DNA from: Siphonodentalium dalli | Taxonomy: Eukaryota; Mollusca; Scaphopoda; Gadilida; Siphonodentaliidae | Assembly: GCA_032622095.1 (NCBI GenBank) | Contig: CP136067.1 | Coordinates: 174,812,556-174,876,555 of the forward strand | Direction of reading: 5' to 3' | Length of the DNA stretch: 64,000 bases | Translations under genes and position numbers: made by a program | In this document: piece by piece, positions 1 through 64,000 of the stretch | How the letters are laid out: each line of letters begins with the position of its first letter | Position numbering within the stretch: the stretch's first letter is position 1 | The notes under the pieces: generated by a model | The model's database searches: none | What the model saw: only the letters and a program-made list of their open reading frames with translations | Told to the model about the DNA's origin: nothing

Positions 1-704
1 AATATTTCCATTGATTATGTTTATAGTTCTTGGCATAGTTGACGATAACACACCCCTAACCTGCATAGTGAGGGTCATTTGGTTTATTTGCTTAAAAATA
101 TTAACATCCTCCACCAATCCTGTTGACACAATGTGATAACTAAATATTTTTCACACAATCACTATATAAAGTGTGAATTGTTGAAACTTTTGCACTCATG
201 AAAAGGTTGGTGTAAGGATTTATAAAATTTATAAAAATAGCTAATCGCTATCGCCAAGGTATGGGTTAAACATCTGCCGATCGTGATCGGCCTCTCGTCT
301 TAATTGTGGTCATCTACTTCATGTGGTAAGCCTGCAAGTCACTTTTTAACACATTACATGTTAGAGCTCAATGCACACTAATATTCAACACATATCTGCT
401 ATGGACATGTTGATAAAATCCCCAAAAAAAAGAAAATGTTTTAAAAAAAAAAAAAAAAATTCGTAAGTTTTTTTGTCATAACATCAGGCATTGCAATAAA
501 AAGGCCTAATGCGGCCCTTTTTATTCAATGCGGCGGGGCCTGAGAACCAAAATCTTTTTTTTTTTGGCCTAAGGTACCCTCAGTGGGTAGAGCAGCGCGT
601 CTGTCCATCCGTCCGTTCACTTTTTTCATTTCCGGATGATAACTTTAATAAGTCTGAGGTGTATTTTGCCAAGTGCTAGCAATTCTCTTATTTTCTATTT
701 TCAG
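1..704. other. Intron sequence upstream of the first exon in the window
   Basis: AT-rich intron of vinculin. It contains a poly-A run (about 443-458) and, at about 590-612, ctgtccatccgtccg, like the beginning of the repeat at 2187-2773. No coding segment is recognised; the vinculin exon before this one lies upstream of the window. Confidence 0.6.
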
Positions 705-56398
<55,694 letters not shown>

Positions 56399-56740
56399 TC
56401 ATTATAACATCCGTAATGTACTTCCGTGGCAGAAATGATCAGTTACACGCCTGAATTTAGTGTGTCTGACATTTGCAGAATGAGGTCCCCAGAGAGTGAA
56501 TTTAGTGACGCTATCCCCCACAGAGTGCCAGCATCACCAAATTCACCCTCAGGGGACCTCATTCTGCAAATGTCAGACACACTATAATTTATCTTTAAAA
56601 TTCCCCATCAGATCTGAAATTAAAAAAATACGAAGCAGTCACATCCAATCTTTTCAATTTACAACTGAGAAGAACTGAGTTTTTGAGTGTGGAAAAATGG
56701 GCATCTGAGCGATACATCAATAAAATTTGAAAAAAGTTAT
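56399..56740 (+). promoter_or_regulatory. Probable start of vinculin 3' UTR with first AATAAA
   Basis: The sequence after the stop contains a one-hairpin family F element (56451-56590) and then an AATAAA hexamer at 56719-56724. If used as the poly(A) signal, the MITE would be transcribed within the 3' UTR. Vinculin mRNAs in other animals have long 3' UTRs, so a more distal site is equally possible. Confidence 0.4.
56451..56590. mobile_element. Family F MITE, one-hairpin form
   Basis: ctgaatttagtgtgtctgac at the left, gtcagacacactataattta at the right. Lies in the presumed 3' UTR of vinculin. Confidence 0.82.
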
Positions 56741-56822
56741 ATACGAGAAACCAGATATATGATGAGAATTAAGAGTTCACACAGGGGTCAGTTAAGTGAA
56801 CGTGGGAGAGGGGTTCAGAAGA

Positions 56823-56957
56823 TACGGTAATGTCCTAAATAATCGTCGGAACGAGAGCTTTCCGATGAATACTACAAGCCATATTTCCCCTATGGGCGAC
56901 TAGCATATATAAGAGAATGCAAAAAATCAGGAAGCTCCAAACATGGAAGGGATAAGA
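56823..56957. mobile_element. Remnant of family E fused to family C
   Basis: tacggtaatgtcctaaataa, then gagagctttccgatgaatac, acaagccatatttcc (E), then cctatgggcgactagcatat, ataagagaatgc and caggaagctccaaacatgga (C). Confidence 0.75.
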
Positions 56958-57011
56958 CATAAACCACGAGATCAAGTTGGGGGTGGAGAAAATGTCCCAA
57001 ATACCAAACAA

Positions 57012-57325
57012 TTAAAGGTACTCAATCCGATCAGACGGTCCCCATATCATCAAGTTACAACAACAACAACATTTCTTCAAAATACGCTTTTGTTATCAGA
57101 ATCGATTAATTACAACAAAATAATGCTAACTGCTGTCAACTTTATCAACTTCTGGGCCACAAATAATTGTACATTTTGAGACTAAACAAATTTCAAAAAT
57201 CGATATCTGATCACTCTGAGCTTTGATGGGTGGGTTCCTCGACTCGAATCAAATTCTTTCCACTCACCCCCCCAAACCAAAGAAATAGTAATTTGGGAGC
57301 GTTAATTCAGAATATGCCTCTTTAA
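57012..57325. repeat. TTAA-bounded repeat P, copy 2
   Basis: TTAAAGGTACTCAATCCGATC at the left, gaatatgcctcTTTAA at the right. Same order of segments as 16936-17302. Includes a short run of C (cacccccccaaa). Confidence 0.65.
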
Positions 57326-58159
57326 TACCAGAGATTGATGTTTTTTAATGCAGTTGGATGATTTCCCTGTGAAAGTGACCTGCTACGTGATCTTTCCTCT
57401 TATAAAAACCTTGAGCAAAAGCAAGGTTTCTTACCTATGTCCATATTGGACTCAAACCCTGACCACATCTGCCTTGGAATTATTAATTAATTGATAATGT
57501 TTTCTGCATTGTTATATAGTTATGGTATATAAATATAATTATTTTTACTGATCAAGCATATTATGAGCGTATTGTATATATCACGGCATATCCAGGAATT
57601 TAATCTCATATCTATTCTTGTTAGTATATTCTGTTAGAACGTTTCTAATCTAAAACTTCAAGATCTCAAATGAGCAATTTCACTGAAAGAGTTAGAATAT
57701 AAGTAAAAAAAAGTCTATTTGGCGACACCTATTTACTTAGATAGTTTACGAACCCAGCATCAAATTTTTTTTTTTCACAAATAAATTATTTGTTTGTTTT
57801 TTTTGGCCCATGGTGTTCAATTTGTGTTAGACTTCTTCTAACCTAACTATTCTATCGGTCATAATATCATGGGAAAATGAGAATAATTGAGATATTAATG
57901 TGTTGGTTTTATTTCTTTCCATTCGCAAACAAATTATTTCAAGTGAATATATGAGATTTGTATTCACCAGTGATCATGCGGAATAATCACCAATTGGTAT
58001 GTCAACACCTTCCTGGGTTTAAAAAACAAAAATCTACCCCCTCCCACAACAGAGTCTGAAAGAAAAATAAATATAAAGAACTAACACACACTAACAAATC
58101 AGAAAAATTGCGAGTTGGACAATGCAAATGTGCATAGACGGGAATTGCAAGAACTAAAA
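57326..58159. other. 3' flank without recognised features
   Basis: AT-rich. No gene recognised on either strand. Confidence 0.45.
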
Positions 58160-58375
58160 CACAGTAATTCCCTAAATATTCGACTCCTTAACCACAGCAG
58201 AATTATGGGTAATTTTTCAGGATTTAGTCGGAAATATGGCTTGTTGTCATTCATCGGAAAGCTCTCAGTGAGAGCTTTCCGATGAATGGCAACAAGCCAT
58301 ATTTCCGACTAAATCCTAAAAAATTACCCATAATTCTGCTGGGTTAAGGAGTTGATTATTTAGGGCATTACTGTA
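58160..58375. mobile_element. Family E MITE, copy 14
   Basis: Full length. The left TA is lost (acacagtaattcccta). Confidence 0.9.
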
Positions 58376-59011
58376 GGTCTGGTCAGCAACGTGTATCTAT
58401 CAAAGCAGTATTGTTGACACTTGATTAAGAAACCACACCATTCTAGCACAAGTAAGCATGTGTGACTTTATAAAGTTGTAGATAAATTGTTGTTCATACA
58501 CAGGTGAGCAACTGCTGTTAACTGATTATTAGTTTCATCGAGATCTGATGATAATTTGAGAGGCGATTATTGAATATAGCCTTGAAACTTTTTGGCAAAA
58601 TGAAATTTTCTTCAGCCATTTTCCATATTTATTGGCCATTGGCCATTTTGGCTGCCGATAACAAAGGACTTATCTTACAACCCACTCCACCACGATTGTG
58701 GTCAAGTCTAGATATCAAATTGAATTCCTTCTGCCAGCATTTGTGCCACATTTCATCAACGAATAAACATGTTGTAGGTAATTTTTTCACATTTTTGTAT
58801 TAACTTATTGCTTATAAGGACAGTGTCTTTGTTCATATTTTTTCACTGCCATATTCAGGACGTTTGACCATTATGAGCCAAATTCTAGCCCTAGATCAAT
58901 AGTAGGGTTTATTTTTCATGAAACCCCCCATGTTCCATGTGTTGAGGTCAGTATACAGAAAGAATGATTAGATAAAGTTCATCATCGAGGAGTTAAAGAC
59001 ATAGGTGCTTA
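58376..59011. other. 3' flank without recognised features
   Basis: No repeats. A 77-codon ORF (58570-58803) without similarity. Confidence 0.4.
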
Positions 59012-59033
59012 TACAGTAATGGGCATTACTGTA
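59012..59033. mobile_element. Family E remnant reduced to the two ends (22 bp)
   Basis: tacagtaatgggcattactgta: exactly the first 10 and last 12 bases of family E joined together, with TA on both sides. Confidence 0.75.
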
Positions 59034-59848
59034 TAAGTGAATAAAACAGATAAGTGACAATCCAGGCACCTTGCCCGCTGCATGAATGAATCATTCAACT
59101 GACATTGCAGAATTTTCTAACAATACCGATCATACCTTATCAGAAAGCACAATGTCTGAAGTACATACAATTGTAAATATTTACTACATACAGCCAAATT
59201 ATAAAATTTGGTACCGTTTGTGTTTCGAAAGTCTGCAAGTACATTTCAAGCATTCCCAGATGAACATATCTCTGATTAATCAAGATTTTTGCATTCGTAA
59301 AATGTTTTTAACAATTCCAATGATTCCTAAATTTGGGCGATCGGTTCAGAAATACAGTCATGATTACTGTCACATCATTGGGGGAGGGGGTAGTATAGTA
59401 TGGTATGGTACGAATTGAATCGGCAGACTAATTCAAATTTCATCAAAGCTCGGAACATCGCAGGGCCCTACTTTAACTGGGATGTTGAGAAGAAATGCAT
59501 TTAAACCCAGGTTTATATACATCTAGGGGCAGAATCTGGCCATATGGGTCTCAAATTAATCACAGGGATTGGACTAGCGTTAATTGGTCATGAAATTATA
59601 TGTTCACAAAAATAGCCTTTATTGACTGTATAATCAACAGAATATCGGTAATTGTATGACCGGTATTTCGAATCGGCGCAGTGAGTTATTGCCAGCGAAA
59701 AAGATGATAACATCCAAATGATTTATTTATTTTTCTTTAAACTGTCTACACTTGTCATTCTTATTAACTGCAGTTATCAGGTGGTCCACAACATGTTGTT
59801 CCGTTTTTTTCAGGAACAATTTAGTTTTACGACACATTGTAAATTCCA
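59034..59848. other. 3' flank without recognised features
   Basis: A 110-codon ORF (59086-59418) has no motif and no splice context. I do not call it as a gene. Confidence 0.45.
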
Positions 59849-60342
59849 TTAACCCTTTGAGTGCCAGGTCCGATTTTTGTATCAACCCATATACCCTGTG
59901 CCAATGCATGGTCGACTCGCATATATAAGAGAATGCATTGGCCTAACAATTTTTCATTATTTGTTATTATTTTTTACAATTTTTTACAATTTTAATAATT
60001 TATTAAAAATCTAAAAAAAAAAAAAATCGTAACCGTCATTACGGATAGTAAAATACGAGAACGATTAGAAAGTACACAAAGGTTGGTGACGTAGTACCCT
60101 ATCCGTATCCGTAATCGTAAACGTGAGTTTTGCGAAAGGTCTCTAATCTCTACCAGAGCCCACCAGTCAGAAAATGTCCCTGGTAGCAGCAGTCTTACCG
60201 AGTCATCAAGGGAGGTAAACCCTGCATGGAGTTTGTGATCTTGTCTCATGACGCAATTTTTAATTTTTTAATTTTTTAGGGCCGATTTTACACATCGTAA
60301 ATTAGGGCCGATGAGATCGGCCCGTGGCACTCAAAGGGTTAA
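59849..60342 (-). mobile_element. Family B MITE, copy 5, with insertion
   Basis: Reverse orientation. TTAACCCTTTGAGTGCCAGGTCC at the left, cgtggcactcaaagggttaa at the right. The hairpin has lost most of its left arm (ccaatgcatggtcgactcgc). The middle ~250 bp (60010-60255) are foreign. Confidence 0.85.
60010..60255. other. Foreign insert in family B copy 5
   Basis: After an A-run: tcgtaaccgtcattacggat, later tatccgtatccgtaatcgta, so forms of ccgtaat/attacgg lie on both strands. Followed by accagagcccaccagtcaga, ggtagcagcagtcttaccga. Not found elsewhere in the window. Confidence 0.45.
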
Positions 60343-60655
60343 ATACAATGTCCAGTTATTTTCAAGTGCCATAAAATTTGCCAAATGACTGTCACTACAT
60401 GTACTATTAACTGTCGTCAATTCAATTGAGAGATTAAATGTCCATAGATACAGTATAAAGGTTCAACAACTTATTCCTCTCTTCGACTCAACTGAACATT
60501 TCTTCTATTTGTATTGTTTTTACCAGCCATCACCAATATATTTAAATAGAACATGCTTGGCTCGATTGATGAAATACTAATTCAACAAGATGAACTCACT
60601 GTGAAGTGAAAATGCATGAATCTGTAAAATTTGGCAAACTTGAAAATAACTGGAC

Positions 60656-60917
60656 TTAACCCATTCATGACGGGAGCTGTGCTGGTGCAGCATTGAAGAC
60701 CATGTGCCAGTGCATTCTCTTATATATGCGAGTTTCTCATAGGGAGCCTCGCATATATAAGAGAATGCACTGGCTTACAAGATCAAGGTAAATATTGTTA
60801 GGTCAATGTATTCTCTTATATATGCGAGGCGCCCTATGGGAGACTCGCATATATAAGTGAATGCATTGGCACAGGGTTTTCGTAAAGTATCAGGAAGCTG
60901 CAGTCATGAAAGGTTAA
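60656..60917 (+). mobile_element. Family C MITE, copy 9
   Basis: TTAACCCATTCATGACGGGAGC at the left, gctgcagtcatgaaaggttaa at the right. Both hairpins complete. Confidence 0.88.
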
Positions 60918-61351
60918 TGCCTTTAAGTCACACTAATAAAATGTGATTAATCAAATTGTGACATTTCATGAACATAATACATAATTAGGTCTTAAGAAAT
61001 TCTGTTTCCAACTAAATCAGATTTGAATGGGACGTTTGTTCCCCATTTTCTTTCTACATCATTACTTGATCTAGTACCAATCCTATAAATTACCAAATGT
61101 GAATTTGTGTGTGCTATTTTAGGTCTTTTAGATGCTGTGACAAGAAATTCTGTTGTAAAAATTCATGAACAAAACAATATTCCTGCAAAATGCTGTCCAA
61201 TAATGTTTTGATATTATCCTCTGTCTATGATCAGTTATGTGATATTCATATTTCTGTTAAATTTTTCCGCTTCACAAAAGTAAACAATTCAGCAAAAGAC
61301 ATAATGCCGTCATTTATCAGAAAACAGGTTTCATATTGAAATTAGGCCCAC
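60918..61351. other. 3' flank without recognised features
   Basis: AT-rich, nothing recognised. Confidence 0.45.
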
Positions 61352-61612
61352 TTAACCCTTACATGACGAGAGACGTGCTGGGGCAGCATTAAAGATCCAT
61401 GCCAGTGGATTCTCTTATATATGCGAGTCTCCCATAGGATATTCTTGGATATATAAGAGAATGAACTGGCTTACAGGGTCAGGTTAATATTATTAGGCCA
61501 TGTATTCTCTTATATATGCGAGGCTTTCTATGGGAGACTTGCCTATATAAGAGAATGCATTGGCACAGGGTTTTCACAAAATGTCTGGAAACTCCCATCA
61601 TGAAAGGGTTAA
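61352..61612 (+). mobile_element. Family C MITE, copy 10
   Basis: TTAACCCTTACATGACGAGAG at the left, ctcccatcatgaaagggttaa at the right. The first loop is changed (tcccataggatattc). Confidence 0.87.
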
Positions 61613-61728
61613 ATGTTATTGCTGTTATCTCTATAGAATGTTTTCATACAATTTCCTGGCTTTGCCAACAGTTTTGTTAATCCTAAGAACCTACAATCTT
61701 AAGGAATGTTCAGACATATGTTGCATTT

Positions 61729-61934
61729 TTCAGTAATGCCCTAATTAATTGACTCTTTAACCAGAGCAGAATTATGGGTAACTTTTCAGGATTTAGTTGG
61801 AAATATGGCTTGTTGCCATTTATCGGAAATCTCTCGGGGAGAGCTTTCCGATGAATGGCAACAAGCCATATTTCCGACTAAATCCTGAAAAATTTGCTGT
61901 GGTTAAGGAGTCAATTACTGAGGGCATTACTGTA
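61729..61934. mobile_element. Family E MITE, copy 15
   Basis: Shortened on the right (ctgaaaaatttgctgtgg, acccataattc is missing). Left TA lost. Confidence 0.88.
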
Positions 61935-62226
61935 TATGGTTGTTAAAAATGTTCTTTCTTGTCGCGGTATCCAATAGACCTGATAACGTGGTCGTTCTCC
62001 TCATGCTAATCTTTAGTTGCTTACTTCGTATGCATGTCTCTCTTTTTCTATGTTGTTATTCTTTTGTTTATTGAGACAACAGTTCATTTACCCAGCTGTG
62101 TTGGAAGAGTGGACCCATTTGTAGAATTATTGGAATATATGCAATATACAGCACCAAGAGAGGGTACGGTCACCCTCTACCCCCATGAATCCTAAATACC
62201 AGTCAACAGAGAGGGGTGACTCCTTC

Positions 62227-62430
62227 TGCAAAGTAGGGGATATAGGAACTCAACAGAATGGAAAAGTAACTAAATTATGTAGAGTATAGACACTTCTCAG
62301 AAGATGACCTAAGCAGAATGAGGTCCCCAGAGTGTGAATTTAGTGATGTTAGCCCGCTGTGCAGGGTAATGTCACTAAATTCACCCTCTGTGGGCCGGCA
62401 AATGACAGACACACTATTTCAAGGCTTGAT
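62227..62430. mobile_element. Family F MITE, right half of the long form
   Basis: gcaaagtaggggatatagga and cacttctcagaagatgacct belong to the middle part; then the right hairpin and acacactatttcaaggcttg. The end of the hairpin is degraded (ctctgtgggccggcaaatg). Confidence 0.75.
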
Positions 62431-63464
62431 TACATCAAAATCTCATCATGAGCTCATTAATAGGTTTCAATGGCCAGGTATCGACTTTAAAGTTTTACCA
62501 AGTTTTGATTTGTTGTCACATGAGCAAAACATTCAATAATCGCCTATGATAAATATGCTTCAATCACCCAAAAGTGGTAGAAAATAAAGAGCATTCTCAA
62601 TTATGTGAATTTGTGATGGTTTTCGACGTATTACTTATGGAAGGTTTTGTGAATTTTCGCGATGATAAGTATTTTTCATTTTCTTTTGCCTGGTATGTGG
62701 AATTGCTTAAAATATTCTTAAATCCACATGGCCGTGTGTACTCCGAAATATACATAATAATATTCGATTGTGAATTTTTCTTAAATATCTGAACTACCTT
62801 TCTACGATCATTATGTAACACCAAAAGACGCATTGAAGTCATGAAAAATACAACTGTGAATACGGTGTTTGGGTCCCAAACACAAAACAGCCATTTGCAT
62901 GACATGGAACAGAAAGGAGCGTTCCGTAGTAGTCTATTCCTGATATGGTAGCAATAAAGAGCATTTGTCTGACTTCTGGCGAAAAGTTGAAAATGGCTAA
63001 AACATGGCTGTGACTTTGGCAAGTGTTTTTCAGAGCATATGAAGCCGGTTTGTTTATTTATCAACCCATCATATCCGTCCCTCCAAATTATGTGGAAAAA
63101 CATTTGGAGATTTGAATGAGCCATGTTCGTTTAATTTGTTGGTGTCAAATTGGACAGAACATCTTTAATGAGAATATGTTTGAAGCTTCAAAGCATTGCC
63201 CCCATTATCCTGTCTCTAATAACTTCATTGATCTTTTGAGTTTGTTTTCTCTGTTTTTTTTCTAATTTTAGTTTGTGTTTCATTTCTTTTTTGACACAGA
63301 ACATTATCTTTCATATACATCTATTTAATATGTGCAATTAGGTGCTTTCTCTTTATTTATATATCTTATATAGAATTGTTAAATTTTAACTCATGTATTT
63401 CAAACCATTTGCAATAAACTGCATTGGAATATGAAAAACATTTACTGTTGTCTCATTCTATCAT
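62431..63464. other. 3' flank with a 175-codon ORF on the - strand
   Basis: The ORF 63124-62597 contains VVFFMTSMRLL...RRKVVQIF; at 18675-18478 a shorter ORF on the - strand has VVFIMTSMCLS...RRKVVQIF. The similarity is at DNA level and occurs in two non-coding places, so a dispersed repeat is more likely than a gene. No known domain recognised. Confidence 0.4.
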
Positions 63465-63555
63465 TGTTCCCTTATTCAGTTACAAAAGGGTACATTGGAA
63501 TGGTCTCTTATTGATCTGGAGGGACGTTCAGGAAACAGGAAAAATAGTTAATGAG
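63465..63555 (+). mobile_element. Family D MITE fragment, copy 11
   Basis: ttcccttattcagttacaaa, gggtacattggaatggtctc, gaggga(cg)ttcaggaaa. It stops where family B copy 6 begins. Confidence 0.65.
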
Positions 63556-63787
63556 TTAACCATTTGAGTGCCAGGGGCCGATCTCATCGGCCCTAAACCT
63601 ACAAAATAAGTCTGTTAAAGAATATAAGAATAAATTATTAAAATTGTAAAAAAAAAAAAAATTGTTAGGCCAATGCATTCTCTTATATATGCGAGGCGAC
63701 CTATGGTCGACTCGCATATATAAGATAATGCATTGGCACAGGGTATATGGGTTGATACAAAAATCGACCTGGCACTCAAAGGGTTAA
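63556..63787 (+). mobile_element. Family B MITE, copy 6 (short form)
   Basis: TTAACCATTTGAGTGCCAGGGGCC at the left, cctggcactcaaagggttaa at the right. It has the same internal deletion as copy 3. Confidence 0.92.
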
Positions 63788-64000
63788 TGCCCCTTTTCGA
63801 GATAGAATCGTACATCCTGGGATGCATCATTTGTCCAAGCCAAAACTCCGTCATTTTCCAGTAATTTTTTTCAAAACTTGTCACAGATTTCAACCAGCAT
63901 GGAAACCTGCGCATCTGTAATTTTGAGTTCAGTCGGAGTCATTTTGGGGGAGTTATTGCCATTTTTCGACATATAAATGTTTTTTGTTTTTTATTTTACA

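Noticed and set aside
569-612. tRNA-like stretch (ctcagtgggtagagcagcgcg)
   Set aside because: An A box-like motif is present, but B box, anticodon arm and acceptor pairing are missing. At most a SINE remainder.
59086-59418. 110-codon ORF on the + strand as a gene after vinculin
   Set aside because: No similarity, no promoter or splice indication, composition like the surrounding AT-rich DNA.
62597-63124. 175-codon ORF on the - strand as a gene
   Set aside because: Part of its DNA occurs as a repeat in the vinculin intron. No recognisable domain. Cysteine/histidine arrangement without a known motif.

Overview
This window is a piece of an animal nuclear genome. It is AT-rich, intron-rich and crowded with short transposable elements. 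One protein-coding gene is certain: the 3' part of a vinculin gene on the + strand. It comprises 13 recognisable coding exons between 705 and 56398, plus one candidate 6-nt microexon. They encode about 504 residues: the last part of the head, the whole proline-rich linker and the F-actin/PIP2-binding tail with the stop codon. The talin-binding N-terminus lies upstream of the window. Introns are 3-12 kb in the linker and tail region and are built largely of MITEs. The repeat types (PuPy-rich 'gtccgtccgtc' elements, ~150-bp 'ggtcacc(a/t)ggtcaa' tandem units, a tRNA-derived SINE ending in (caat)n, a CR1/L2-like LINE tail) suggest a lophotrochozoan, most likely a mollusc and perhaps a bivalve. That is an inference from general knowledge of such genomes.

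Layout. 1-10.4 kb: head exons with dense MITEs that stop within 14-40 nt of several splice sites, and a LINE fragment at 6.3-7.0 kb. 10.4-36.3 kb: the linker exons (all phase 1-1 cassettes until the last), separated by introns that hold a 4.4-kb inverted-repeat element (19.9-24.3 kb), a pogo/Tc1-like remnant (27.8-29.3 kb) and a 32-bp minisatellite (35.3-36.1 kb). 36.2-56.4 kb: tail exons, including a 48-nt cassette exon and the microexon candidate. 56.4-64 kb: 3' flank with no further gene that I can support.

Mobile elements dominate the window. I define the families by their termini. A, B, C and D begin and end TTAACCCTTT.../...AAAGGGTTAA, with TTAA target duplications proven by nested insertions, so they are piggyBac-like MITEs. 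E is a ~216-bp almost complete palindrome with CAGTAATGCCC termini and TA targets (Tc1/mariner-like). F is a one- or two-hairpin element with CAAGCC.../...GGCTTG ends and 8-bp target duplications (hAT-like). G has long ATATGTGACCCGCC termini. H and P are further TTAA-bounded elements.

Families A, B, C and G have unrelated ends but carry the same internal hairpin, built on CCAATGCATTCTCTTATA and its complement. This module occurs about 45 times in 64 kb and is the most striking unexplained structure here. Two TTAA elements also sit between direct duplications of host sequence that run exactly from TTAA to TTAA, which suggests an unusual insertion mode.
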